DNA of 64,000 bases from Bradyrhizobium hereditatis (GTDB lineage Bacteria > Pseudomonadota > Alphaproteobacteria > Rhizobiales > Xanthobacteraceae). The DNA lies in contig NZ_JAGKJK010000007.1 in assembly GCF_020329435.1 (NCBI RefSeq), positions 186,001 to 250,000 of the forward strand. Reading direction: 5' to 3'. A program made the translations under genes and the position numbers. The notes under the pieces are model-generated. The model saw only the letters and a program-made list of their open reading frames with translations, searched no databases and was not told the origin of the DNA. Below, in pieces: positions 25,124 through 34,920 of this stretch (position 1 is its first letter; every line of letters starts with the position of its first letter).

Positions 25124-26154
25124 ACACGCTCGCCAAGGTTCCGGTCACGGTCGTCACCGGCTTTCTCGGTTCAGGCAAGACGACACTGATCCAGCACCTG
25201 ATCGCCAACGCGAACGGCAAGAAGCTTGCGGTGCTCGTCAACGAGTTCGGCAGCGAAGGCGTGGATGGAGAGATCCTGAAATCCTGCGCGGATGTCAATT
25301 GTCCCGCCGAGAACATCGTCGAGCTCGCCAATGGCTGCATCTGCTGCACGGTCTCTGACGACTTCATTCCCGCCATGGAGCAGCTGCTCTCGCGCCGCGT
25401 GAAGCCCGACCATATCCTGATCGAGACATCGGGATTGGCCTTGCCAAAGCCGCTGCTCAAGGCGTTCGATTGGCCGGAGATCCGCTCGCGGATTACGGTC
25501 GACGGCGTGATTGCGCTTGCGGATGCCGAGGCTGTGGCGGCCGGCCGCTTTGCGCCAGACCCCGTCGCGGTGGAAGCACAGCGTGCGGCCGATGAAAACC
25601 TCGATCACGAGACGCCGCTGTCGGAAGTGTTCGAGGATCAGATCGCGTGCGCGGATATCGTGCTGCTCACCAAGGCGGACCTTGCCGGCGATGAAGGACT
25701 TGAAGCGGCCAAGGCGGCGATCGTCGCCGAAATGCCGCGTCGCGTGCCGATGCTGCCGGTCGTCGACGGCGCGGTCGATGCGCGTATCATCCTTGGTCTC
25801 GAAGCGGCGGCAGAAGACGATCTCGCTGCGCGCCCCTCTCACCATGACGGCGAAGAAGAGCACGAGCACGAGGACTTCGCCTCGGTTGTCGTTGAGCTTC
25901 CGGAAGTTGCTGACATCGATGCGCTGGTCGGATCGATCCAGCGGCTTGCGCGCGAGCAGAACGTGCTGCGCGCCAAGGGATATATCGCGGTCGCGAGCAA
26001 GCCGATGCGATTGCTCTTGCAATCGGTCGGGGAGCGGGTGCGGCATCAGTTCGATATGCCCTGGGGCACGCGGCCAAGGCAATCGAAATTGGTTCTGATC
26101 GGTGAACACGACGATATCGATGAGGCCGCCATCAGGGCGGGACTTGGTGTTTGA
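25120..26154 (+). CDS. cobW: CobW GTPase, cobalt metallochaperone
   Basis: 344 aa G3E GTPase. P-loop GFLGSGKTT (14-22), metal motif GCICC (C73, C75, C76), ETSGLALPKP, and a histidine/acid cluster HHDGEEEHEHED before the CobW C-terminal domain. Thought to deliver Co(II) to the CobN chelatase, which follows with a one-base overlap. ATG overlaps the DUF1636 stop. Confidence 0.95.
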   Translation: MNTLAKVPVTVVTGFLGSGKTTLIQHLIANANGKKLAVLVNEFGSEGVDGEILKSCADVNCPAENIVELANGCICCTVSDDFIPAMEQLLSRRVKPDHILIETSGLALPKPLLKAFDWPEIRSRITVDGVIALADAEAVAAGRFAPDPVAVEAQRAADENLDHETPLSEVFEDQIACADIVLLTKADLAGDEGLEAAKAAIVAEMPRRVPMLPVVDGAVDARIILGLEAAAEDDLAARPSHHDGEEEHEHEDFASVVVELPEVADIDALVGSIQRLAREQNVLRAKGYIAVASKPMRLLLQSVGERVRHQFDMPWGTRPRQSKLVLIGEHDDIDEAAIRAGLGV

Positions 26155-29100
26155 TGCACGTCGTGTTTCGCGAGAGCCGCGGTCTTGAGGAGACCGCGAT
26201 CCCTAAGGATCTCGGCCAGGACCCGGCCGACCTTGTCGTGCTCTCGTTCTCGGACAGCGATCTGGCCGCGTTCGCGTCCGGCTGGCGGCGTGGGCGTGCT
26301 TGCCTGCCGTCGCTGAGGCTCGCGAACCTTGCGGAACTGCGTCATCCGCTTTCGGTCGATACCTATATCGAGCGGACGCTATCGCATGCGCGCGGCGTAC
26401 TGGTGCGCCTGATCGGTGGCGAGTCCTACTGGCCATATGGACTGGCTGCCCTGCATCAATTGGCCAAGGACCGCGACATCGCGCTTGCGGTGCTGCCAGG
26501 TGATGGTCGCGACGACCCGCGGCTGAATGCGCTCTCAACAGTGCCTACCTTGACGCTCGGACGGCTAAGGGCCTTGTGCGACAAGGGCGGAGCAATGGCG
26601 GCGCAGGCTGCAATCGCCCAGCTCGCACTAGCCTCGGGCCGTTATGCGGGGGCTGTAGCCGGCGAGATCGAAATATCCGAGATCGGTTTTTATGATCCGG
26701 CTCGTGGCGCAATCGCGGCGCTGCCAAATTGCGACCGGCGGCCGCGCGCGCTCGTCACCTTCTATCGCTCCTATCTCACCGCGGCAGATACCCTCCCGGT
26801 CGACGCGCTGATCACAGCACTGCGGCAAACGGGTTTTGATGCCTATGGCGTATTCGTCACATCGCTAAAGGCCGCCGGTGTAGCGGACTGGCTGAAGGGG
26901 CAGTTCGAGCAATGCCCGCCTGCAGTGATCGTCAATGCAACCGCCTTCTCTGCGGCCGCCGACGGCACGACGCCTTTCGATGCCGCCTCCTGTCCGGTGT
27001 TCCAGGTTGCGTTGTCGACGGCCCGGCGCGAGGATTGGGCGGAGTCGCTTCGCGGTCTCTCGCCGGCCGATCTGGCGATGCATGTAGCGTTGCCGGAGAT
27101 TGACGGCCGGCTATTTGCGGGCGTGGTCAGCTTCAAGTCGGCGGGTGAGCGCGATCCCGATCTGCAATTTGCGCATCTGGCGCACAGGCCTGACGACGAA
27201 CGTGTCGGTTCGGTCGTGGATCGGGTGGTAGCTTGGCACAGGCTCGCGGGCAAGCCGGCAGGCGTGAAGCGGCTGGCGATTGTGCTCTCGAACTATCCGG
27301 GCCGTCCGCACCAGCTCGCGCATGCGGTTGGGCTCGACGCGCTCGCTTCGGTCGAAACGCTGCTGTCCGATCTCGAAGCTGCTGGTTACGACGTGAAAGC
27401 GGCGGGAGCGTTCGGTGAAACTCTCCAGCGGGAGGAATTGACCTTTAGCGTCGCGGATTACCGCGCGGCGCTGGCGAGGCTTCCGCGCCCGTTACAGGAT
27501 GACCTTGCGCGCGCCTGGAGCGCGCCGCAGAACGATCCCGCCTGTCGTGGTGGCGAATTTCATTTCGCAGTGATCCAATGTGGCAAGGCGATTATCGCCG
27601 TTCAGCCTGAACGCAGTGACGTTACCAATCGTGACGCCGAGTATCATGATCTTTCCCGCACGCCTCGCCACGCCTATGTCGCATTCTATCTTTGGCTCAG
27701 GCAGCAAAAGGTCGACGCGGTCGTCCATATGGGCGCTCACGGAACGCTAGAATGGCTGCCCGGCAAGTCCGTGGCGCTGTCCGCTGCCTGTTGGCCTGAA
27801 GCGCTGATCGGCGACATGCCCGTGATCTATCCCTTCATCGTCAATGATCCCGGCGAGGCCGCGCAGGCCAAGCGGCGCATCGGCGCTGTCACGATAGGGC
27901 ATTTGCCGCCACCATTGGCTCGGGCGGCGTTGCCTCAAGGCCTGCGCCGGCTCGAGCAACTGCTCGATGAATATTCGACGGCCGATGGTCTCGATCCCGC
28001 GCGCCGCCAGCGCCTAATCGCGTCGATTCGCGATGAAGCGCGTGCCGCGGGACTGGAAGAGGATCTCGGGCTTGGCGCCTCGGCTGCGGCGGCTGAGGCA
28101 ATTCCCCGGATCGATCGCTTTGTCTGCGACCTCAAGGAAAGCCAGTTCGGCGATGGCCTGCATGTGTTCGGCCGCGGGGCTTGCGGCGAGGCGGAGAAGG
28201 GCGCGCTGCTTGACGCTCTCTCTGGTAGGCGCGTTGCTGCGGGGCCGGCAGGCTCGCCCTATCGCGGGCGGCGCGATGTGCTGCCGACCGGACGCAATCT
28301 GTTCGCCGTCGATCCCCGCGCAGTGCCGACACCGTCCGCGCATGTACAGGGGATCAAGCTCGCCGAGGAATTGCTGCGCCGTCACCTGCAGGATCACGGC
28401 GACTGGCCGAGGGGGCTGCTGGTTGATCTCTGGGGATCATCCACCATGCGCACCGCAGGCGAGGATTTCGCGATGGCCCTGCACCTGGCAGGCATCGCGC
28501 CGCGCTGGGACCACGGATCGGGCCGCGTGTCGGGTTATGAGATCATCGCACCAGCGGCTCTTGGTCGGCCGCGCATCGACGTGACGCTTCGCGTGTCGGG
28601 ACTGTTTCGCGACGTCTTTTCATCTCTTGCGCAATTGTTCGAGGCGGCAACGGAAGCGCTTTCTGAACGCGACGAGGAGGGCGAGGAAAATCCCTATCGT
28701 CATCGCGCGGCGCGTGTGTTTGGACCCCGGCCGGGGCAGTACGGTGTCGGTATGGCATCGATGCCGGATGTCTTCACGGCGACGACGCGCGAGGCGGCCG
28801 GTGAAGCCTGGCTGTCGGCTTCGTCCTGGGCATTCGCGTCCGACGGCACGATGCGGCCTGATCGTACAGGTATCGAGGCAAGGCTCGTCGCCGCTAATGC
28901 CTTTGTCCATGTGCAGGACCTGCCGGAAACGGATCTGCTGCTCGCCGCAGACTATGCCGTGCATGAGGCGGGCCTTGCGGCCGCGGCGGCGCGCCTGGGC
29001 GCGGCCACACCATCGCTCTACCACCTCGACGCGACACATCCCGATCAGCCGCGTGCTCGCTCGTTGACCGAGGAAATCTCGCGCGTCGTGCGTGCGCGTG

Positions 29101-29396
29101 CGGCCAACCAAAAATGGATCGCCGGCATGATGCGCCACGGCTTTCGGGGCGCGGCGGAAATCGCTGCCACGCTAGAGCATATGGCCAGCTTTGCACATCT
29201 TGCCGATGCGGTACCCACGCATCTCTTCGATCTCTATTACGACGCGACGCTTGGCAGCGACAACGTGCGAACTTTCATGGCGCGCGAGAATCCGGCGGCG
29301 CTCGCGGCGATCGAGGCTTGCTTCACCCGTTTGCATCAAGCTTCGCTCTGGAGGACACGGCGCAATTCGATCGCGGCTGCGCTGGAGGCCTCATGA
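26154..29396 (+). CDS. cobN: Cobaltochelatase large subunit CobN
   Basis: 1080 aa, near the smaller end for CobN. Family landmarks include NYPGRPHQLAHAVGLD, VVHMGAHGTLEWLPGKSVALS, YPFIVNDPGEAAQAKRR, DLWGSSTMRTAGEDFAMAL and RIDVTLRVSGLFRD. Inserts Co into hydrogenobyrinic diamide together with the CobS and CobT chelatase subunits, which are not in this window. ATG shares one base with the cobW stop; stop overlaps cobG. Confidence 0.97.
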   Translation: MHVVFRESRGLEETAIPKDLGQDPADLVVLSFSDSDLAAFASGWRRGRACLPSLRLANLAELRHPLSVDTYIERTLSHARGVLVRLIGGESYWPYGLAALHQLAKDRDIALAVLPGDGRDDPRLNALSTVPTLTLGRLRALCDKGGAMAAQAAIAQLALASGRYAGAVAGEIEISEIGFYDPARGAIAALPNCDRRPRALVTFYRSYLTAADTLPVDALITALRQTGFDAYGVFVTSLKAAGVADWLKGQFEQCPPAVIVNATAFSAAADGTTPFDAASCPVFQVALSTARREDWAESLRGLSPADLAMHVALPEIDGRLFAGVVSFKSAGERDPDLQFAHLAHRPDDERVGSVVDRVVAWHRLAGKPAGVKRLAIVLSNYPGRPHQLAHAVGLDALASVETLLSDLEAAGYDVKAAGAFGETLQREELTFSVADYRAALARLPRPLQDDLARAWSAPQNDPACRGGEFHFAVIQCGKAIIAVQPERSDVTNRDAEYHDLSRTPRHAYVAFYLWLRQQKVDAVVHMGAHGTLEWLPGKSVALSAACWPEALIGDMPVIYPFIVNDPGEAAQAKRRIGAVTIGHLPPPLARAALPQGLRRLEQLLDEYSTADGLDPARRQRLIASIRDEARAAGLEEDLGLGASAAAAEAIPRIDRFVCDLKESQFGDGLHVFGRGACGEAEKGALLDALSGRRVAAGPAGSPYRGRRDVLPTGRNLFAVDPRAVPTPSAHVQGIKLAEELLRRHLQDHGDWPRGLLVDLWGSSTMRTAGEDFAMALHLAGIAPRWDHGSGRVSGYEIIAPAALGRPRIDVTLRVSGLFRDVFSSLAQLFEAATEALSERDEEGEENPYRHRAARVFGPRPGQYGVGMASMPDVFTATTREAAGEAWLSASSWAFASDGTMRPDRTGIEARLVAANAFVHVQDLPETDLLLAADYAVHEAGLAAAAARLGAATPSLYHLDATHPDQPRARSLTEEISRVVRARAANQKWIAGMMRHGFRGAAEIAATLEHMASFAHLADAVPTHLFDLYYDATLGSDNVRTFMARENPAALAAIEACFTRLHQASLWRTRRNSIAAALEAS

Positions 29397-30556
29397 GCGC
29401 CGTTGCGATCAAGGGCTGGTGTCCCGGCGCCTTACGGCCGATGCTGTCGGGGGATGGGCTTGTGGTTCGCATCCGGCCGCACGGTGGCCGGCTCGATGCG
29501 AAGCAGGCAGCGGGAATTGCGGTGCTGGCCGAGTGCTACGGCAACGGCCTGATCGATCTGACCAGCCGGGCCAACCTGCAAATCAGGGGTGTCAGTGATC
29601 AAGGTCATCGGCCCTTGATCGAGGAACTCTCGCGGCTGCACTTGCTCGATCCCGATCCGGACTCGGAAGCGCGGCGCAACATCCTTGTCACGCCCTTCTG
29701 GAGCGAAAGTGACGATACCTGTTTTCTCGCAGCAGAACTTGAACACGGGCTTGTGATGGGACCGCCCGGCCTGCCGACCAAATTCGGCTTCGCCGTTGAT
29801 TGCAGCACAGAGCCCGTGCTGGCCGGCGCCTCCGCCGACATCCGCATCGAGCGCAGCATCGCGGGAGAGCTGATCGTGCGTGCCGACGGTGCGGAGCATG
29901 GGCGTCCCGTCTCGCGGACAGAAGCGGTAGGCGTTGCGCTCGCGCTTGCCGAGTGGTTCGTCGATTCGGGCGGAGCCAGGGAGGGCAGAGGGCGAATGAG
30001 AGCGCATGTCGGTGCTGGCGCAAAACTGCCCGACGCGCTTCGTGGCAACGTCAAGCCGGCTTGCATGACCGCGGAGCCGCATCCCGGACTTTATCCGCAA
30101 GGCGCGATGGTCGCTGCGGCTTTCGGACAGCTGACACATGCCGCGCTCAGCCATCTTGCCGGATGCTCGCAAGGATTAAGGATGACGCCCTGGCGTATGA
30201 TTGTGGCGGAAGAATTGCGCGAAATGCCCCAATGCGAGGGCCTCGTCACCCAAGCGGACGATCCCATCCTGCGCGTCGTCGCCTGCAGCGGTGCGCCCGC
30301 CTGCTGTGAGGCGCATTCCGATACTCGTGCACTTGCAGCGGCGCTTGCGCCGCATATTGCCGCGGACGAGAGGCTTCACGTCTCTGGCTGTGCCAAAGGC
30401 TGTGCCCATTTGGGGGCTGCCGCGCTCACGCTTGTTGCGACCCGCGAGGGATTTGATGTCATCCGCAGCGGCTCAACGCGGGATACGCCTAGCCAGCGTG
30501 GAGTAAGCGCAGGCCGAATGATCGCGGATCCTTCCGTTCTGACGGGAGCGCACTGA
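29393..30556 (+). CDS. cobG: Precorrin-3B synthase CobG
   Basis: 387 aa member of the nitrite/sulfite reductase family, an oxygen-dependent monooxygenase that sets up ring contraction. N-terminal LIDLTSRANLQIRGV motif; the [4Fe-4S] ligands are in VACSGAPACCEAHSDT and VSGCAKGCAH. Presence of CobG marks the aerobic route. Overlaps cobN by four bases and cobH by one. Confidence 0.95.
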   Translation: MSAVAIKGWCPGALRPMLSGDGLVVRIRPHGGRLDAKQAAGIAVLAECYGNGLIDLTSRANLQIRGVSDQGHRPLIEELSRLHLLDPDPDSEARRNILVTPFWSESDDTCFLAAELEHGLVMGPPGLPTKFGFAVDCSTEPVLAGASADIRIERSIAGELIVRADGAEHGRPVSRTEAVGVALALAEWFVDSGGAREGRGRMRAHVGAGAKLPDALRGNVKPACMTAEPHPGLYPQGAMVAAAFGQLTHAALSHLAGCSQGLRMTPWRMIVAEELREMPQCEGLVTQADDPILRVVACSGAPACCEAHSDTRALAAALAPHIAADERLHVSGCAKGCAHLGAAALTLVATREGFDVIRSGSTRDTPSQRGVSAGRMIADPSVLTGAH

Positions 30557-31185
30557 TGCCGCACGTCTATGAAACCGATGGTGCGGCGATCTACCGTCAA
30601 TCCTTCGCCACCATCCGTGCCGAGGCGGACCTTGAGCGCTTTTCGGCCGACGAGGAGCCGGTCGTCGTTCGCATGATCCATGCCGCTGGCATGGTCAGTC
30701 TCGAATCCTGCATCCGCTTCACGCCCGGCATGGCGCGCATCGCGCGCGCTGCGCTTCAGAACGCCGCGCCTATCCTCTGCGACGCACGCATGGTGTCGGA
30801 GGGAATTACGCGTGCGCGCCTGCCGGCCGGCAACGCCATCATCTGTACGCTTGACGATCCCGCGGTTCCCTCCCTCGCGCAATCCATGCGCAATACCCGC
30901 TCAGCCGCGGCGCTGGAATTGTGGAGGCCGCATCTGGACGGCGCGATCGTCGCTATCGGCAATGCGCCGACCGCGCTATTTCACCTGCTCAACATGCTAG
31001 AGGATCGCAACTGTCCAAGACCTGCAGCGATCATAGGTTGTCCGGTCGGCTTTGTCGGCGCGGCTGAAGCCAAGGTTGCGCTGATGGCTGACCAGCCTGC
31101 GCCGGCGCTGACGGTCGAGGGGCGCCTTGGCGGCTCGGCAATCACGGTGGCCGCCGTGAACGCGCTGGCGAGCCGGAACGAATAG
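30556..31185 (+). CDS. cobH: Precorrin-8X methylmutase CobH
   Basis: 209 aa. The catalytic histidine is H42 in VVRMIHAAGMVS; CDARMVSEGITR and PAAIIGCPVGFVGAAEAK are family motifs. Migrates the C-11 methyl to C-12, giving hydrogenobyrinic acid. TGATG overlap with cobG; two bases before cobI. Confidence 0.96.
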   Translation: MPHVYETDGAAIYRQSFATIRAEADLERFSADEEPVVVRMIHAAGMVSLESCIRFTPGMARIARAALQNAAPILCDARMVSEGITRARLPAGNAIICTLDDPAVPSLAQSMRNTRSAAALELWRPHLDGAIVAIGNAPTALFHLLNMLEDRNCPRPAAIIGCPVGFVGAAEAKVALMADQPAPALTVEGRLGGSAITVAAVNALASRNE

Positions 31186-31187
31186 CC

Positions 31188-31919
31188 ATGGGGCGCATCA
31201 TCTGTTGCGGCCTCGGGCCAGGAAATCCGGACCTCATGAGCGTGCGCGCCGATCGTGAGGTCCGTGCGGCCAAGCACGTTGCCTATTTCCGGAAGAAGGG
31301 ACGGCCCGGCCAGGCGCGCCGCATCGTCGATGGACTACTGGCAATGGACGTCTGCGAATATCCGATGGAGTATCCGGTCACGACTGAGATCGCCTTCGAC
31401 AGTCTGGAATATATTCGCCTCCTTGCCGGCTTTTACGACGAGTGGGCGGAGCGTCTTGCGCGGATCGCCCGCGCGGTCGACATCGTCGTTCTCTGCGAGG
31501 GCGATCCCTACTTCTACGGCTCCTTCATGCATCTGCGTGCACGTCTGCAGGGCCGCGTCGAGATCGAGGTGATCGCCGGCATTCCCGGTATGGCTGGCTG
31601 CTGGAATTCGGTCGGCCTGCCGATCGCCCTCGGCGACGATGTGATGACGGTGCTGATGGGTACGCTGTCGGAACACGAGCTCGAGCAACGCGCGCGCAGT
31701 TCCGATGCGCTCGTCATCATGAAGACCGGGCGCAATCTGAAGAAGGTGCGCCGCGCGCTCGCCGCCGCCGGCCGCCTTGGCGAGGCATGGCTGATCGAAC
31801 GCGGCACCATGCCTGGCGAGCGCGTCGCGCGGCTGAAGGACGTGGACGAGACCGAGTGTCCCTATTTCGCGATCGTGCTCGTGCATGGGCAGGGACGCCG
31901 GATGGAGGCGGCCGAATGA
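31188..31919 (+). CDS. cobI: Precorrin-2 C20-methyltransferase CobI
   Basis: 243 aa tetrapyrrole methylase. GLGPGNPDLMSVRA at the N-terminus, CEGDPYFYGSFMHL, EVIAGIPGMAGCW and VIMKTGRNLKKVRRAL. Transfers a methyl from SAM to C-20. ATGA overlap with cobJ. Confidence 0.95.
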   Translation: MGRIICCGLGPGNPDLMSVRADREVRAAKHVAYFRKKGRPGQARRIVDGLLAMDVCEYPMEYPVTTEIAFDSLEYIRLLAGFYDEWAERLARIARAVDIVVLCEGDPYFYGSFMHLRARLQGRVEIEVIAGIPGMAGCWNSVGLPIALGDDVMTVLMGTLSEHELEQRARSSDALVIMKTGRNLKKVRRALAAAGRLGEAWLIERGTMPGERVARLKDVDETECPYFAIVLVHGQGRRMEAAE

Positions 31920-32650
31920 CGGGCATATTGACCATCGCGGGACTTGGGCCGGGGGACCAGGCGCTAGTCACGCCGGAAGTCTCCGCCGCGCTCGCCGCCG
32001 CGACGGACGTCGTGGGCTATGCGCCCTATGTCGCGCGGGTGCAACAGCGTGAAGGACTGACGCTGCATCCATCAGACAATCGCATGGAGTTGCAGCGCGC
32101 AAGCGATGCCTTGCAGCTGGCATCGGAAGGACGCCGCGTTGTCATGGTTTCTTCCGGCGACCCGGGTGTTTTCGCCATGGCAGCGGCTGTATTCGAAGCC
32201 CTTGAAGTCTCGCCGCAATGGCAGGGCCTTGCAATCCGCGTTCTGCCCGGCGTAACTGCAATGCTGGCAGCGGCCGCGCGCGCCGGCGCGCCGCTCGGCC
32301 ACGATTTTTGCGCGATCAATCTCTCCGATAATCTGAAGCCGTGGCCGATGATCGAGAAGCGCTTGCGGCTTGCTGCCGAAGCCGACTTTGCGATCGCGAT
32401 GTACAATCCGCGCTCAGTGAGCCGGCCCGAGGGTTTTGGACGCGCACTTTCGGTTCTGAAGGAGGCAGGTTGGGGCGAACGCCTCGTGATCTTTGCCCAT
32501 GCGGTCAGCACGGCCGCGGAGCGAATTGAAACGGTGATGCTGCGCGAGGCACGGCCCGAGATGGCCGACATGCGAACCCTTGTCATCGTCGGCAATTCGG
32601 CAACGCGCCGCGTCGGCCGCTGGGTCTATGCACCGAGGCATGTCCGATGA
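31916..32650 (+). CDS. cobJ: Precorrin-3B C17-methyltransferase CobJ
   Basis: 244 aa. LTIAGLGPGDQALVTPEV, VGYAPYV, SSGDPGVFAMAAAVFEA, VLPGVTAMLAAAARAGAPLGHDFCAINLSD, and AMYNPRSVSRP are CobJ/CbiH signatures. Methylates C-17 and contracts the ring. Its last 25 bases overlap the end of cobK on the other strand. Confidence 0.95.
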   Translation: MTGILTIAGLGPGDQALVTPEVSAALAAATDVVGYAPYVARVQQREGLTLHPSDNRMELQRASDALQLASEGRRVVMVSSGDPGVFAMAAAVFEALEVSPQWQGLAIRVLPGVTAMLAAAARAGAPLGHDFCAINLSDNLKPWPMIEKRLRLAAEADFAIAMYNPRSVSRPEGFGRALSVLKEAGWGERLVIFAHAVSTAAERIETVMLREARPEMADMRTLVIVGNSATRRVGRWVYAPRHVR

Positions 32651-33372
32651 CCGAGCCATTGCATGACATCCGCCACGCTTTCGACCCGCGGCCTTTCAGG
32701 CAATTCGGGCCGCTTGAGCATCACGACGGGAAGGCCGAGCTCGCGCGCGGCGTCGATCTTGGCGCGCGCGCCCGCTCCACCGGAGTTGCGGGCAACAACC
32801 CATTCGATGCCGCGCGTGCGCATCACCTCCAATTCGCCGGCGAGGGTGAATGGTCCGCGCGACACGATGACATCGACGTCCGGAAACGGCAGTGGTCCAT
32901 CGGGGGGATCGACAAACCGCAAAGTGTAGGCATGCTGCGGTCTGGCGCTGAAAGCTGCGATGTGCTGCCGTCCGATCGCAAGAAATATCCGCGCGCGATT
33001 GTTCGGCAACGCTGCCGCAGCGGAGGAGATATCCGCGGCCTCGATCCAGGTGTCGCCGGTCCCTTTTGCCCAGGGCGCACGCTCGAGCGCGATCAGCGGT
33101 GTTCCGGTCGTCTCGCACGCTGCAACCGCATTGCGGCTCATCTCGGCCGCGAAGGGATGGGTTGCATCGACAAGGTGCGTTATTCCCTCGCGTCGAATGA
33201 ACTCGGCAAGGCCATTCACGCCGCCGAACCCCCCGATGCGGGTCGGCAGCGGCTGGTTCGCGGGGGCGCGGGTGCGACCTCCATAGGAATAGATCGCAGT
33301 ACACCCCGCGCACGCCACAGCGTCCGCGAGCAGATTGGCCTCGCTTGTTCCGCCCAGAATGAGGGCGCGCAT
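32626..33372 (-). CDS. cobK: Precorrin-6A reductase CobK
   Basis: 248 aa (249 if the adjacent upstream ATG is used). RALILGGTSEANLLA at the N-terminus, SYGGRT, RIGGFGGVNGLAEF, VDATHPFAAEMSRNA and VARNSGGAGARAKIDAA identify the NADPH-dependent reductase. It is reversed within an otherwise plus-strand operon: its 3' end overlaps cobJ and its start codon abuts or overlaps that of cobL (bases 33370-33376), leaving no intergenic space. Confidence 0.94.
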   Translation of the reverse strand: MRALILGGTSEANLLADAVACAGCTAIYSYGGRTRAPANQPLPTRIGGFGGVNGLAEFIRREGITHLVDATHPFAAEMSRNAVAACETTGTPLIALERAPWAKGTGDTWIEAADISSAAAALPNNRARIFLAIGRQHIAAFSARPQHAYTLRFVDPPDGPLPFPDVDVIVSRGPFTLAGELEVMRTRGIEWVVARNSGGAGARAKIDAARELGLPVVMLKRPELPERPRVESVADVMQWLGHRTCLGA

Positions 33373-33373
33373 C

Positions 33374-34555
33374 ATGCATGATCCCTGGCTGACGATTATC
33401 GGCATTGGCGAAGATGGCCTTGCCGGCCTCTCGGATGCAAGCCGAAAGGCGCTTGCGGAAGCCGAGACGGTGTTTGGCGGCGAACGGCATCTCGCGCTGG
33501 CAGGGATTGCCGACCGCGGCCGTCCATGGCCGGTGCCGTTCGAGACAGATTGCGTGCTGACCTGCCGCGGTCGTCCGACGGTGGTGCTCGCCTCGGGCGA
33601 TCCGTCCTGGTACGGCGTAGGAGCCAGTCTCGCGGAACGGCTCAGCAAGAGCGAATGGATTGCGCATCCCGCGCCCTCGACATTCTCACTTGCCGCGGCG
33701 CGGCTCGGATGGCGGCTCGAATCTGTCGTCTGTCTTGGACTCCACGCGGCGCCATTCGAACGCCTGGTGCCGCATCTGACACGTGGAGCGCGCATTATTT
33801 GTCTCGTGCGCGACGACAAGGCGCCCGGCGATCTGGCCAAATGGTTGACGGCGCGCGGCTGGGGCGATTCACGGCTGTGGACGCTCACCGCGCTCGGCGG
33901 TGCCCGCGAATCCGTGGCGCAATATCGGGCCGACAGCTACGCCGCCGATGGTGGCGCGGGTCCGGTGACAGTTGCGCTGGAAACCAATGGACCGCACGGC
34001 GTTCCGCGCAGCTCCGGCCTTTCGGATGCGCTCTTCGTGCATGACGGCCAGTTCACCAAGCGGCCGATGCGCGCGCTCGCGCTTTCGGCGCTGGCGCCGA
34101 GATGCGGCGACAGATTATGGGACATTGGCGCCGGTTCAGGTTCGATCTCGGTAGAATGGGCTCTCTGTGGTGGCACGGCGATCGCCATCGAAGCGCGGGC
34201 TGATCGCGTAGCGAATATCCGCGGCAACGCGGCAACCTTCGGTCTGACGCATCGCATCGCCATCGTTGAGGGAATAGCGCCTGATATCCTCTCAGGCCTT
34301 GGGACACCGCAAGCCGTTTTCATCGGCGGAGGGTTCGACGCCAGGATGTTCGATGCGGTGTGGTCGCGCATTGAGCCGAGAGTAAGGTTAGTTGCGCATG
34401 CCGTCACGCTGGAGACCGAGGCGCTGCTCTCGGACCTTCATCAACGCCACGGTGGCGAGTTGATCCGAATCGAGATTGCGCATGCAGGTCACCTCGGCCG
34501 CTACCGCTCCTGGGAAGCCGTGCGGCCGGTCGTGCAATGGAGTGCAGTCAAGTGA
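33374..34555 (+). CDS. cobL: Precorrin-6Y C5,15-methyltransferase (decarboxylating) CobL
   Basis: 393 aa fusion of CbiE (about 1-200; IIGIGEDGLAGLSD, VFGGERHL, LASGDPSWYGVG) and CbiT (about 220-393; LWDIGAGSGSISVEW SAM-binding motif). Methylates C-5 and C-15 and decarboxylates the C-12 side chain. The ATG overlaps the divergent cobK start region, so its promoter must lie within cobK or it depends on readthrough from cobJ. cobE overlaps by four bases. Confidence 0.95.
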   Translation: MHDPWLTIIGIGEDGLAGLSDASRKALAEAETVFGGERHLALAGIADRGRPWPVPFETDCVLTCRGRPTVVLASGDPSWYGVGASLAERLSKSEWIAHPAPSTFSLAAARLGWRLESVVCLGLHAAPFERLVPHLTRGARIICLVRDDKAPGDLAKWLTARGWGDSRLWTLTALGGARESVAQYRADSYAADGGAGPVTVALETNGPHGVPRSSGLSDALFVHDGQFTKRPMRALALSALAPRCGDRLWDIGAGSGSISVEWALCGGTAIAIEARADRVANIRGNAATFGLTHRIAIVEGIAPDILSGLGTPQAVFIGGGFDARMFDAVWSRIEPRVRLVAHAVTLETEALLSDLHQRHGGELIRIEIAHAGHLGRYRSWEAVRPVVQWSAVK

Positions 34556-34920
34556 AAGTCGCAGGTCTGGGGTTCAAGCGGGAGGTCACACTGGCTGCGC
34601 TGCGCGAAGCTCTCGCCGCCGCGGGCGGTCCTGAAGATCTCGCGGCAGTTGCAACGGTCAGCGACAAGGCCGAAACCGCCGCGCTCAAATTGCTGGCGCG
34701 CGAACTCAACGTGCCGATCCGGCCTGTTTCGGCGGATGTCCTGGCCGGCATTGCCACGCCCACACAGTCAGAATCCATCAAGGCAAAGTTTGGTACGGGC
34801 TCCGTCGCCGAAGCCGCAGCGCTTGCGGTCGCCGGCCGTGGTGCGCGCTTCGTTTCGACGCGGGCCGTTTCGCAGGATCGGACGGCGACCGCAGCGATCG
34901 CGGAAGGAGACGGCGAATGA
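34552..34920 (+). CDS. cobE: CobE / CbiG C-terminal domain protein
   Basis: 122 aa. VAGLGFKREVTLAALREAL and the ATVSDKAETAALKLLARELNVPI pattern match the CbiG C-terminal (CobE) family, whose step in the aerobic pathway is not settled. GTG start overlaps the cobL stop (GTGA); an ATG 15 bases upstream is an alternative. ATGA overlap with cobM. Confidence 0.9.
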   Translation: MKVAGLGFKREVTLAALREALAAAGGPEDLAAVATVSDKAETAALKLLARELNVPIRPVSADVLAGIATPTQSESIKAKFGTGSVAEAAALAVAGRGARFVSTRAVSQDRTATAAIAEGDGE

